A stretch of DNA of 64,000 bases from Corydoras sp. C115. Its lineage: Eukaryota; Chordata; Actinopteri; Siluriformes; Callichthyidae. Shown piece after piece: positions 12,832 to 26,343 of this stretch (positions are counted from its first letter, which is position 1; every line of letters starts with the position of its first letter). A program made the position numbers and the translations under genes. Below the pieces are notes generated by a model, which did no database searches, was not told where the DNA came from, and saw nothing but the letters and a program-made list of their open reading frames with translations. The DNA is taken from assembly GCA_019802505.1 (NCBI GenBank), contig JAFMOC010000051.1, forward strand, positions 1,343,501-1,407,500, given 5' to 3'.

Positions 12832-12886
<55 letters not shown>
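12667..12886. repeat. Tandem 52-bp AT-rich repeat grading into (TA)n
   Basis: The block opening ACTGTGTGTATATA recurs at 12667, 12705, 12757 and 12809, so the spacing is 38, 52 and 52 bases. Each unit is itself built of TAGTATACTA palindromes. It runs into a pure TA array at about 12835-12884. Confidence 0.9.
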
Positions 12887-12890
<4 letters not shown>

Positions 12891-12920
12891 GGACTATATA
12901 TATATATATATAGTCCTGTG
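12887..12920. repeat. 34-bp perfect palindrome
   Basis: CACAGGAC at 12887-12894 and GTCCTGTG at 12913-12920 flank a self-complementary TA core, so the whole stretch can extrude as a cruciform. A third GTCCTGTG lies at about 12930-12937. Confidence 0.9.
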
Positions 12921-13087
12921 TTTTTTACTGTCCTGTGTTGAAATTATGCCCCCTGGCGACTAGCGACACCATTACAATAACACAATTTACCTCATGTTAC
13001 AGTCTTTACTGCACCTAAAGCAAACGCATGCAGTGAAATCAATAAAGAATCAGTTGGCTACTAGTAAGTCTTGTCAGATTTGTTAGG

Positions 13088-13088
<1 letters not shown>

Positions 13089-13183
<95 letters not shown>
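13089..13183. repeat. (CT)n(CA)n compound microsatellite
   Basis: An almost pure CT run of about 78 bases passes directly into CA units. It lies between the divergent c1galt1 and b4galnt1 promoters. Confidence 0.97.
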
Positions 13184-13184
<1 letters not shown>

Positions 13185-15280
13185 TATACAATACACATGC
13201 AAAGTCATCAATATGACCAGTTTAAACTTTACCTCGTTAAGTGCTGAGCTAAGATTTTATATTGTTCTAAAATTACCTTTGTACTGTTATTTTACTATAA
13301 TTACATTTTTACTTAGTCTGCATTATTCAGTTAAAGCTTAACTTCATTCATGTGTTTGGATTTGCCGACTCGTCTCCAGAATCTTGCTGGGTGGCGAGGG
13401 CGCTAAGCATTACCACCTTGCCATACAGTAGAAAGAATAAGAATAAGTTTAGTAAAGAGGACGAGTCAACTTATTAACAATTAAAAAATGAACAGAACAT
13501 CATTTAAATATGGATGACTAAACTTTTGCATATAACTGTAAGGAGCTAGAAAGTGAAACATTCATTGGTGTGCAGTTTGAATAATCCTAGATTCATTTGT
13601 TTGGTTGCTGTGTTCTTTTTTATTTTATTACAACTAAGTAAATGGAATGCAAAGAAATCAAAGGGGTATCCAGATCTTCTCGTTGTTATATAAACAGTAT
13701 AGTACATTTCACAATTGTCTTTTGTATAGATTATTTTTCAACCTCTGCTTTTTTGACTGCAGATTATATAAAGTTTTGCTGAAATAAAAGAGGGGTGGGG
13801 GTAACTCCAGCTATCCCTTCATTTGTATTTGTTTATATATTAATAGTACATTTTCTCATAACATCTTTACAATTTTCTAAACCCGAACCTCCAAAAAACT
13901 ACCCAAAGCAACAGGGAAAAGTACCCCCCCTTCCTGTATTTTTGTTCTGCTTTTGTTTTTATAGAAGGAAACCTTGAGAAGACCATTCTCTGTGCGAAAT
14001 CCGTGTCCCTGGACAGTCTTAATAGTTGGAAAACAATTATAATGTACAGACTGTAGCATCCTGGTGGGATTGCAGACTTGTTTTTCCACCAGAACTGAAA
14101 GATTCATTCAAACAAAAACCAAATGTATGTACTGATGTCATCTGAAAAGAAATAGTAATGTAGTTGGACATTGTAATCAAGTAGCAGACATCATTTAACA
14201 AAATAAAGTATAAGACTCACTGCAATAGATATTTGTACGATTACATCTCATCTCATCTCATTTGTACGATTACATCTCATCAGCTATTATCGTCAGAATC
14301 ACAATCCTTTTCTTTTAAACTATTAATAACAAAAAGTTCTCGTCATCTGAACAAAATCTTTATGTTTATCTGTACAATGATTTTTTTTTTTTGTGCTCAT
14401 GCACTTCATTTCAAACTCACATTTTTCTTTATAGGGCCTTATCAGTCACAGTGCTTGTTTAAAAAGGTCTTAAATATTCGCTGGTTGGTTTATAGTGATA
14501 TTAAATATTTAAAGAATGTTGACTAACCAGTGAATGTAACTGTTTATATCTCACATTTTTAAGTTATGTTAATAATTACTAAATAGTAAGTTCAGATGTC
14601 ATATAGTATTGAGCAGATTCCTTTATTCACAGCTGCATGATGCAGTTTAAACAATAGAAGATCAATTGTTCTTTTAGTAAACCTTAAAATGTGTCTTTGT
14701 TTATTAATTCTGTATCGCAATCATTATGCCATCAGCGTTCCTGAACTACTGATGAAATCTGATCCCCAGTTCATTTTTGGAATATTGTTTGTTCAGGTTT
14801 GTTTGTCTACTATGACAGGAATTTGCACATGCATATTTAAACAAATATAGAAAGACAGAATAATGTTGACAAATGGAGTTACAGTTCAACTTTTTATATT
14901 TGAACAAAAAATAGGTTTTACATTTATTTAGTACCATATACACAGAAAGCAATACTGTCAGAAGTCTCATGTAACGACTGCTGATTTTTTGTAATAAATA
15001 CTGGTTCATTTATTCGAAAACCCTGAACCCCCAGTCTTTCACAGGACAGACATACAGACAAAAAATCATGCTTTCATCCACAAAGTTAAATGATAAGTTT
15101 TTAATATACCTGGCTGGCTATAGCTTTAAAATGTGGAAAGCTTCTTGTGGAAACACATGCAGACTAGGGAACATGTGAATGTGAGCTCTCAAATTGAATG
15201 TGGTACCTATACTGTGCCTGTGTAAAGAACAGGGAATTAATTATAGTGGTAAAGTAAATTTGTTAAGAATGTGATAAGTC

Positions 15281-15536
15281 ATTCATTCATTCATTATCTT
15301 GCGCTTTATCCTCTATTAGGGTTGCGGTGGGGTTCCCCATGCCCATCCAGGGGAGAACGTCTCGGGCGCTGGGCAGATAGACCCAGGACAGGGCGCCAAT
15401 CCATCGCTGGGCACACACTCACTCACACAGACACACTCTATATGGGGCAATTTTGAGAATTCAATTGACTCGATCCATGTTTTTGGACTGTGGGAGGAAA
15501 CCGGAGAACCTGGAGGAAACCCACATGGACACACTT
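15281..15536 (-). mobile_element. SINE family A, lacking its tRNA head
   Basis: Read on the minus strand, the (GAAT)n tail and L2-like 3' half are well conserved, but the element stops before the tRNA-related head. It abuts the poly-C/CA tract in front of b4galnt1 exon 1. The head was probably lost by 5' truncation at insertion or by later rearrangement at the simple repeat. Confidence 0.85.
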
Positions 15537-15546
15537 ACACACACTT

Positions 15547-15547
15547 A

Positions 15548-15578
<31 letters not shown>

Positions 15579-15630
15579 ACACACACACATACCCACACAC
15601 ACCCACTTAACCCCCCCCACACACACACAC
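15547..15630. repeat. Poly-C and (CA)n tract beside the b4galnt1 promoter
   Basis: A run of about 17 C is followed by CA repeats, a second C run and more CA. On the minus strand the long G runs could fold as a quadruplex. The tract lies immediately upstream of the inferred first exon of b4galnt1. Confidence 0.95.
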
Positions 15631-15639
15631 TCACACACT

Positions 15640-15694
15640 CAGTGTCATCGTTTGGTGTGTCGCGTCAGAGCACAGCAAAGCTACAAAAATGCGG
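15640..15694 (+). other. b4galnt1: Putative first exon of b4galnt1 with a possible upstream start codon
   Basis: The sequence GCGG then GTAAGT at 15694/15695 is a near-ideal donor, and the next supported acceptor is the one before the ATG at 18134. The exon contains an ATG at 15689-15691 with A at -3. After splicing it reads M-R-A-I and then joins the 18134 ATG in frame. The 5' limit is not defined by the sequence. Confidence 0.45.
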
Positions 15695-16683
15695 GTAAGT
15701 TGAGAAACATATATTTTTTAATCAACTTAAATCTGTGGGCTTGAATTCAAACCAATTTGCGTGTAACCACAAATAAATATACATTTAAAAATGAGCTTGG
15801 TGGCTGTGAGTTTTCCTCGTGTAAACTCCGTGTACACGTTTAGCAGGCGATTAAAATGCGGTTCCTTCGCGTTTATGAGTTTATTTTTAAAGTGACCTAC
15901 GTGATAATGATTGTTTGTGAGCTGTTATTACAAAGATTACATCGAAAACCCCACTGTCTGAACGTTAACGTTCGTTTCCGTGTTTAATCTCAAGATGAGT
16001 CAAGTTCGTTTAAATGTGGAACAAAGCTTAACCGAAAAGTGTTTAGTAGCAAAATTCATTTACGTCCGAGAGAAACATTTTATTTAGTATCATCAGCAAA
16101 ATGTGGAATGTAGGGAGTGGTTACAATTTTTTGCTGAATTACTTAATATTTAAGAAACTTCCAAATTTACGAATATGTTAGTTTCATCCTTACAAACACC
16201 TCCACCGTGGCCTCCTGTTGTCTTTAATCTGCTGTTAGCTTGAAATAACAGGTAAATATTAGAGGCTTTGTAATAAATAAATGAAAACGAATATAAATAT
16301 AATGCATTAGTGTACTGATACCTGAATCCAATGGCTTAGTATCACATATCTTTGTTGTGTCTTGGTGGTGGTGGTGGTGGATCTGTAGGTACCATTGCCT
16401 CATAGCAAAAAGCCCCCAGGTTTGGAGTCCCGGTGGGGCGAATGCAGGTCTTAATCTGCGTATCCTGCTTTGTGACCTATTTAAAAAGCATATAAATAAA
16501 CAATCTGAATTTGAACTTAGAAGACAAGACTATCCATCAGCAAGTTAATGAAATGTGGGGAAAAAATTCCACAAAAGGCCCAGATATGCACATTCCAAAA
16601 CCCAGCCTCTCCTGTTGTAAAAGTCGCCACTTTTATTTCAAACTGTCACATTTTCAATGAGTATTTTGTACTTATCTTAAATT

Positions 16684-17045
16684 CATTCATTCATTATCTT
16701 ACGCTTTATCCTATATTAGGGTCGCGGTGGGGTTCCCCATGCCCATCCAGGGGAGAACGTTTCGGGCGCTGGGCAGAACAGGACACCCAGGTCAGGGTGC
16801 CAATCTATCGCTGGGCACACACTCACTCACACAGACACACACGCATACACAATCTATATGGGGCAATTTGGAGAACTCAATTGACTTGATCCATGTTTTT
16901 GGACTGTGGGAGGAAACCGGAGAACCCGGAGGAAACCCACGCAGACACGGGGAGAACATGGAAACTCCACCCAGAAGGGGATTCGAACCGGGAATCCCTA
17001 GTACTGAGAGGCGAACGTGCTAACCACTAAGCCACCGTGCCGCCC
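16684..17045 (-). mobile_element. SINE family A, full length, 13-bp target-site duplication
   Basis: CTTATCTTAAATT occurs at 16671-16683 and again at 17046-17058, so the insertion is exactly bounded at 362 bases. If the first b4galnt1 exon is correct, the SINE lies in intron 1, antisense to the gene. Confidence 0.95.
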
Positions 17046-18133
17046 CTTATCTTAAATTACAGTTTAAAAAAGTACATAAATATAGCTGCTTTGAAAACGT
17101 TTTACTCAAAATAAGATGGTTTGTTCTTGTAGTCTGCTAGACATCCTTTTGCTTTTATTTCCTTTTCAGCTGCTCAACATACACATCAAATTTCGTATGC
17201 ATATATACAGTACATTTTCAAAACAAAAGGAAGTGAAAGGCCTCAGTGGCAGCTGTCAATGCCAGTATAATGTCCACTATAGTTGATATCTGAAATCTGT
17301 TTAAATGAAATGAAGAGCACAGCAGAAGATTGGTTGTCAGATATGATTGTTAAAACAAGCTAACAGCACGGGCCAATAAACAGACACAAACAAAAAAGCT
17401 TTGATTTGGTTTGACATGAAGATTATGGGTTGATTTGGGTCAATCCTGTAAGCTTTAACAATTAATGTCTTTAAACCTGTAATTACAGAGTCACTTATCA
17501 AGTTATGTGTTATGTGTCCCAATGTTTTTGCCTGTATAGTGTGTTGGCATCTGCGTTCCATTCTTCAGTCTGATGGAGTTGAAGGCTACATTTAAGGTCA
17601 CTCACTGCAACTACTGTAGCGACCACTACTGGCTAAAAAGATAAATAATTTAACCAGAGATTGAGCCATTGTATGGAAGATCATTTCCCCTCTAAAGACA
17701 CTTTAGCTCTTTTTTTTCTTAGTGGTGGACATTGGCTTCCATACCATAGGCTACAATGATTTTTGAATGAGGCTTGTGAGCCTGGTACTTATCTGTGAAA
17801 TTATGAATTCAGCATCTTGAGCATTACAGTGTGATTGAAATATATGATCTTTGTTGTTTAATGTCAGATTTAAAGTGGATCTACAGTTGTGACATATTGT
17901 TCCATGATATACAGACATCATTATATCCCCATGGTAAGAACCTACCACATTTACCACAAATGTTTTTTTATGTAATAATTTATACAAGTTTAAATTATTT
18001 ACACAAGTTTACATCTGAATCAATTTAATTTTTTATTCATAAGGCACAAAGTATTTATTATTATTTAAGATTCCTAGATGACTTAAATATTTACTCCAAT
18101 CTTTGACACCATCTTATTGTCTTACAGGCCATC

Positions 18134-21100
18134 ATGCGGGTTCAAAAGAAGACTGGATTGGTGGTTTGCTTGATGGTATTGCTGTTAGTAACTGTCACCA
18201 TTCAATACTGGACTCTAAAAAACACTGCTCTGGTCAACAGCCGAAGAAATGACTTTACAGTTGAGAAAGTCATAGAGAAGCGCCTTCATTACTTACAAGA
18301 CAACTACAGCAGTATTTTATACCGAACCACAAATACAAGTTTAGTGAAGTAAGTAAAGGTTTTTAGAATCATAGCAAATCAGTTGCATGACAAAACATCA
18401 GTCAAAACCTGGTTGCTTTTCTTAACTTTAAAATATTTTATACTAGGTGTAGTTATTTTCAATAGTATTACCAAAAGGTAACTGAAGTGAGACCATTTTT
18501 GTCAGATTTACTGCTGTAGGAAACTGGAAAATCAGTCATTTACATTATCTGCATGTACACAAAGATAAAATCAACAAATATTCAAATGTTTAAAATATAT
18601 CTGATGTTGTACTCATACGTACAAGCTGTACTCTTGCGCAAGGACTTGTTTGAGGTCAAAGTGAAAGTTGATAAAAAGCTAAAAGTAACCGCTATAACCC
18701 ATAGCTCATATTCCATTAACCAATGGCTCGTTATGACCTTTTTTTTTTTTTTTTTTTTTTTGCCAAAAAGGAAAACCAAAAATACAGCAAATTGCTCAGT
18801 TGGTTATAATTTATCAGGCTTGTGGCATACAAATACTTTAAATGAAAACTTAATTTGCCAGCTTGTATTTTTAAAAAATTCTGTTTCATGTAAAATTAAT
18901 TGTTAGGAGGAACTTTAAAACTTTCTAAAAAAACAAAACAAAACAAAACTTGTGTAGTTCTTAGTTCTCATTAGTGATGACCAACTCTTCCCGAAGTCGG
19001 TTTTTAGCTATAGTGTATTTACTTCCTATCTGAGTATTTATTAATGTTTCTTTCTTTTTTTCAAATGGTTATATAGAGAAAAATCAAGTATTTAAAAAAA
19101 CCTAAAAGGGACATCTTGTTTTATTATGATACACCACAAACAATGGCATTTAAAAAAATAAACACATGGGGGGGGTGGATTTCATGATCAGTCACAAATC
19201 ATTTTTATTTTACACAGTGCCCTTTATAGAAATGGATGTGCATGTGAAGGAGACCAGTGGAGGCTTAACATGCCCTTTGCTGATTTGCTGTTTCCTCGGG
19301 TGTGGGCACAGAACCTGCACACTGCATTTAGAACCTCTGAGCTGGCAGATGTGAAAAAACGCCGACAAAAGGAGTATAGCCACTTTCTCAAGAGGTGATG
19401 TTTTTTTTTTTAGGTATTTGGAACTCTGATGGGTATGTCTTTTTGATTGGCCAGTTTAGGAAGTACCTGACATTGAGAAGGCAAAAGTCTTTTTTATTTA
19501 TTTATTTGTTTAATTGTAAGATATACATTAGAAATGTTTCTTGTGAATACATTCACAATATTCAGTTTATTAAAGACAAGTAACTGGAAAAAAAAACTCA
19601 TTAAAATAGCACGTGTCTTGTTTTACCCATTTGTAAGAAAATAAGGACTGATTTAAAGCTTAAATAGGTGGTAATAAAATTAACTTATTTTAATTACAGA
19701 ACTCAATCAGCAGCAGATCTTCTTATTGTTGCGGAGGCCAACAGCCCTCTTCAATATCCTACTCAAGGTGTGGAGGTCCGGCCTAAAAAGTCCGTCTTAA
19801 TACCTGGTAAGACTTAGTAAGTGCATTCATATTAATAATATTAACTTTATTGTACATTTAGATGATCTCATGCTATGGCTTAAAACAGTTTTTAATAAAT
19901 GTTTGTCTTTACTTATTTAAGGTTTGGCACTGAAACACAAATCCAGAAGTGTTTATTCAGTAAGTTCTTTAAAATCTTGTTTCTTTATTACATTCAGCTC
20001 CAGATTATTCTTTATGTCCACTATTCAAACAGAGTCCCCACGATGAAGTCGTAGACCAATGAAGTCCTGTTAGAGTACTATGTCCATTATGTCCATATTT
20101 GGCACTCTGGACCTAAGTGGGATTATAAATAGCCAAACAAATCACCTACTGTGTTGAATAATTCTACTTAGAAACCAATTTTCTTTTTTTTAAAGAACCC
20201 AGTTGCTTTTAACAAAATGTTCTTCATTACATCTCTGGATATTTAAAACTAATACTGCTACCTGCAGGCTCTAATGCTACTGCAGATCTGACATGACACT
20301 TATATTAGTCAATACCTGCCTTAAACAATGCATTGAAAAGCAGTGTATTACTAGTGAATGTGTAAGATGAGATATTGAATATTCTAACTTAAAAAGAGAC
20401 TCTAGTTTACACTTATTAAAAAGAAATTTAAAACATGAAAGTTAAAAAACATGATTTCAAGGTGTATTGGCATCTTTAGTTTAATTAAATTGCGTCCCCC
20501 CCCCCACACAACCCTAGTCTAGGATTAAGATGAAAATGGTGGGATGAATTAATAGTAGTAATAATGTGACATACATACAAAAGCAAAACTTTAATATTTC
20601 ACGAAAGCTCTTTGCAAAGCATTTTTTTGTACTTGTTACATTTATTTGTATAAAACGTCCTATTTTTTGATCGCAGATAAATTTAACTGCAGTTATGGGG
20701 ACCTTTAATGTTGCTGCAGAGGTTAAGAATGTGAAAATAAATGTTAATGGAGGAAAGCACTTGAACATCTCCGCTTCACAACTTGCTGCACTAAACAGAC
20801 AGCTACAGTTTATTATCTACACAAATACAATTTTTCACCCAAATACAGTGGACATTGGTGAGCACTCCGTCAGAGACACGTGAAACATGGACTTCAATTA
20901 TTGAGTTGTTTTGCAATTTTTTTCCTGTGACCGTTTTTTTTTACTTTTCAACACATCAGTGCAGTTTGGAACAAATGGATTCCTGGCAGCTTTCCCAATC
21001 AAAATCAGACATGAAATTACTCCCAAGCTTTATGATACCGGATCTAAAAAAGGTGGGTTTACATTTACTTTGTCTTATGATTAAGTTTGGTTTGTCGTTT

Positions 21101-23293
21101 CAAATTAAGTGTAATGAATAACTACACGTTCTTTTGAGGACATGACCAGATTCAGATTTAACTATTTACTTTTACTGCTCTTCATTCATTCATTCATTAT
21201 CTTCCACTTTATCCTATATTAGGGTCGCTGGGGGGGTTCCCCATGCCCATTCAGGGGAGAACGTTTCGGGCGCTGGGCAAATACACCCAGGACAGGGCGC
21301 CAATCCATCGCTGGGCACACACTCACTCACACAGGCACACTCTATATGAAGCAATTTGGAGAACTCAATTGACTTAATCCATGTTTTTGGAAACCGGAGA
21401 ACCCGGAGGAAACCCACACGGACATGGGGAGAACATGGAAACTCCACCCAGATGGGCATTCGAACCGGGAATCCCTAGCGCTGAGAGGCGAACGTGCTGA
21501 CCACTAAGCCACCTGCTTGGTTTTGTTTTGTAATTTGGTTTCACCAGTACAGTCTTGAGCCACAGAATCATTTGCATATTACAGATCTACTTCTTTGAAT
21601 TTTAATGGCAGATGTTGTTTAACATCACGATCAAATTTTAACACCACCAGTCATTTATTTTCATTTTTGTTCTAATGCTGTAGCAGCTGATGTTTCGAAG
21701 CTAAGAATCACACTTTTTCTGCAATTCTTTTTTCCTCACTTTCAGAATATAACATAAGCGCTCTTGTGACCATTGCTACGAAAACATTTTTGCGTTATGA
21801 CAAGCTTAAGGATCTGATTGACAGCATTCGACAGTTCTATCCAACGGTCACTATTATCATTGCCGACGACAATGAACACCCTAAACTTTTAAATGACCCC
21901 TACATAGAGCATTACATCATGCCTTATAAGAAGGTAAGAGTTACATTGTAATGCTATTCTGACATGGTAATTAGATTAATGGATTAATGGAATTTTCTGC
22001 TAGATTAGAGAACAGAGTAAAGAGGACATTCAGAGTATGTATTGCAACAAGTCAAACTTTTGACTGGAAGGGTTCATCTTCAGTTGAATGCAGTGTCAAA
22101 AAGCTCTGTTTAAAAACCCATAATTAGCTTCTTCTCTGTGTGCTTAAGTTTATTAAAAAAGACTTATTTTTACCATAATGGTGCAAAGCTTCTGGAGAGA
22201 GAAAGCTCAACTGGCAAACTTAGCACATTTGTTTAAAATAGTGTGAAAACAAGAGTTATTTGCAAAGACTTGAGTTTTAAAAGACTAATATTTGTTCCAT
22301 TATGTGCAAGGTTTATACAACTTTTTTTGGTGTGACCTGTACAAACCTGAAGTACACCTCTACATGTATAGCTTTATTAAATATGACGTCTATATATTTT
22401 AGACTCCTGGGTGCCAAACGCTAAATATTCAAATGATGAGCTCTTATTGGTCATATCGTGAGTAAACAACGAAGTAAATAATCATGAGTTTTGTCTTCTG
22501 GTTTACTAAATATTTAAAGCTTGTAGGTCAACTTGTAGACTATCTGGTTTAAGAACAAGGAAAATAAAATGAAAGACGATTTTGGAAAATTTTGAACACT
22601 CCGATGTTAGTCTAAGTTTTAATTAAGCATTTAAATTTTCTGTGCTCTTATCCTAATGGACAAGAAGGCTATGTAAGTAAATTTCTCTGCTTCCAGCTTT
22701 TCCCCTCACAGTTCACTATAATGACAAGCAAATGGCACAGGCCTCGGTTCTTTTTGACTAATGATTAGGTTTTAGAACCATTGAAAGATTAATAATTTAC
22801 ACTGTGGGTTTGATCCATTTTCATTTGTAGTAGGTTGTTTGGGGGGGGGTATGGCAAATGTATTTACTCAGGTGTTGATGGTGCTTGTAATTCTGATGAG
22901 GGCTTATCCTTAAATGTTTAGAGTAAAAACTGGACTGTAGGAAAGTCAATTTGTTTTGGAATAGCCCAGATTAGATTTGTGTACAAGCAAATCTTGACCT
23001 TTCAGGCATGGGTGTGCCGAATGTGCTAAGTCAGTGTTTAGCCATCCAGAGATGTGGTTATAGTTTCTATAGCCTCCAGGCGGAATATAAAAGTGTTATC
23101 CAGACAGGAAATTGGTGAATAGCTACCAGAATTTCAGAAATGCCATTCCCCAAGTTACCCAAGATCTGCACGTCTTCTTCTGTTTGTTTGAACAAATTCT
23201 GTGAATGTAACGTTACTACTTAACTAACTTAACGCAAACATGAGGTTTTCAAAAATATTTTTCATCACATTCTGGTGTGTGTGTATATATATA

Positions 23294-23338
<45 letters not shown>

Positions 23339-26304
23339 TTTTTTTTTTTTTTTTTTTTTTTTTTTCCCCCTTTGGAACCCTTTTCTGCCTTTTCATTTTC
23401 TGCTGTGCACATTTTTTATTTGTACATCACTAGTTCCTTCAAATCATCAGGGTGTTTTAAAATGCAACATGCAGTCTGACGCCAAGCCCACTGAACCGAC
23501 ATTCATCATTTTCCTGACAGCGTTTTAAACAAAAGTGCTCTGTTTGCCAGTTGGTTTAAACCAGTTCAGTTGTTCTATTAATAATATTAGCACTGAAATA
23601 GGGTGTGATTCATAATTAGTTTTAAGGTGTTGTAGGTGTTTCATTAAAATTGTTGTTGTAAAGTTATATATATGTTTGGTCAAAGGAGCATCTGAACATG
23701 TTGCTTGTTGCATTCATTTTTCCGTGTATACTAGTTTTTTTACTTTCAGTTTCAATCTGGCGTTTCCTTTAAAAGTCATTAATGTAGCTTGTTTCGCAGA
23801 CATGCTGATGAATTGATAAATTAAAATAAAAAAATAAATCAGCTACTTATAATATAACCTCTCTGGAGACCAACTATGTATGTTACTGTAGCCCAAAAAT
23901 GCAAAACATAATGGTGTGCAAATTTTCTTGACATTGAAAATTGTAGTGGACATCGGTAATCTTAACCGGCACATCACTTTTGTGCATCCCTGGTTATATT
24001 ACATAGTATGTAATATTTAATATATTATATTATATTTACACCTCCTATCTCTCCTGCAGGGGTGGTTTGCTGGGCGTAATCTTGCCATTTCACAGGTTAC
24101 CACAAAGTACGTGCTGTGGGCCGATGATGACTTCATCTTTACCTCCAATACCAAGTTGGAGAAGATGGTGGAGGTTTTGGAATCTACAACTTTAGACCTG
24201 GTAAGAACACAATCAGGCCTCCTGCAATGGTTTTTTATCGTTATGCTAAGAAGTCAGTTTGCATAGACGGACTAAACAAACCTCCCCTGACTTGCAATTT
24301 CCGGTGCTCAGATGCAAACCGGGCAGTCAGTGCAAGTCAGTGTGGTACAACAATTATAGCTGCAAATATAGTGACTAATAAAAATGGGATGTCTCAAAGG
24401 CTCCTGCAGGCGTAGTGTGTAGTGTTTTATTCATATAGTGTCTACATGTTATACTTAAAAATCCATTTCAATCAGTCTTCTAGTCAAAGCCTAATCCAAT
24501 GATTAATCTTTAGTATGAAGACCCGTACACCAATACAGCTCTAACTCTTTCAGTGACTTTATGATCAGCTTAACTAATAAATACATATTCTAAGAAAACT
24601 GTAGTTTGAGGTGATGTTGGTTTTAAAATTTAGTAGTATATAAAAAGGGTTTTAGATGTTTATACATATTAATCACTCAGGTCTTTCCTCTACAAATTCA
24701 TGTGCTATCTTGCATGTCAGTGACTGAATTGACCTTCCCACTGCGGTTTTGTGTTATGACAATATTTCCATATGCATGACTGGTCTGGGCAGACGCGGCT
24801 TGTTTAATGTAAATTTAAATGTTGTACCAAAGTTTGCGTGATACATTTTTTGAAGCATCTTTGTAACTTTTCTAGAACTATTAATTTTCTGGTTTATATT
24901 AAAAATTGCAAAATATAAAGAAAGCAAAATATTGATTTTGGACACGGCCGGATTTCTGCTGTTGCTGCATCAGAATCAGGGAAGCAGTGTTTTTGCTGAA
25001 TCTGCAATTAATAACTGTTCTGTTTTGTGGATGTAGATAACAGCAAGTTATGAGAAACTGATTGTGTTCAGTGTACTAAATGGTTTATTGTGTCCTTTTT
25101 ACACAGGGTAGTATTGTCTCAAATCTCCCACACAAGTTCACTTTTTAGGAGTGATGAATACAACCTTTGTCTGCTGTTACATTTACATAATTTTAAAGTG
25201 TGTAACTACTGCATAGACACAATAATGACATTTGAGTTTGTGAAGTCTACATTGTTAAACACTCAACTTGCGATTCCTTTTATGTTGCAACATCAGTGTG
25301 CTACTGAAGCGTAGGAATTAAGACACAGAATGAGAATTAATATGAGAGTTTAATTCTCATGCTAAGTGCTTTCTAACTGCTTTTGTTTATTATTTTGTAC
25401 CATTTTATTAAAAAGATTGGAATTTCTTAATGCTAGTTGGATTACACAAGGGAAAGTGTATTAAAATAAAGTAAACAAGGATACCTAAAAACTGAATAAA
25501 CCAAATAAGTGCTATGAAGTGCAAATCAGCAAATAGTGAAAAGTAAAGGAGGCAAATGTAACGGTCGCATTGTGCAGTCTTTTCTAAGGTAATTATTGCA
25601 ACAGCAGAATCATGTGCAAATAGAAAACAGGATAACTATAACTCACAATAAAATACTTGATATAATGGGTTAAATTATCTATTAAAAGTTGCCCATTTAA
25701 TTCCACCGAATTTTGGATTTATTTATAAGGCTACATTTAGACAATGCACTAATGTTAAAAGCACTGAATAATAAACAGAAGTTTAAAAAGTGAAAATATC
25801 AGGCTACTTGGAGGTCTCACTTCCTAAACCTAAAGTATTCAAACAAACTTTTTGAACCTTTAGGCTTCATTTTTTAAATGTAGCTGCTACAGGGTTTTTT
25901 TTTTTCTCTCGTTTGTGTTCGAGGTCCATGACTTTATCACTAGAACATTTAAGCTATGTACTCTCTCAATCATTTACTCACTGATTCTAAAGGGAATTGT
26001 TCTGTTTGTATTTCCTTAGTTCCTTACTCAGTCGCCTGGTTGAGGTTGTTATATCCTTCAGGTTTCCAGGAGTTTGAAATCTGTTTCCGGTTATGATAAT
26101 AGTACCAATTCATAATTCATTCTGTAAAAGTAATAGTTATATATAAATATTTATCTGATTATTTATAAATAGTTTGGTGTTTTTGTTATGTTTTAGATTT
26201 TAAACCTTCCTGTAATTGTTTTTTGGAGAAAAAGATATCAGGGTAATTCAAAACAGCCAGCTCTGTATAGAAGCTGCCTGGAAGATTATGCAAATGATTT
26301 TTTA

Positions 26305-26343
<39 letters not shown>

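Larger units (their letters stand above)
11417..15280. other. Intergenic region between divergent c1galt1 and b4galnt1
   Basis: Apart from the repeats listed separately and a 29-base tandem duplication at about 14231-14280, this is AT-rich unique DNA with no coding potential I recognise. A minus-strand match to the CTCF core (CGCCAGGGGGCA) lies at 12948-12959. Confidence 0.5.
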
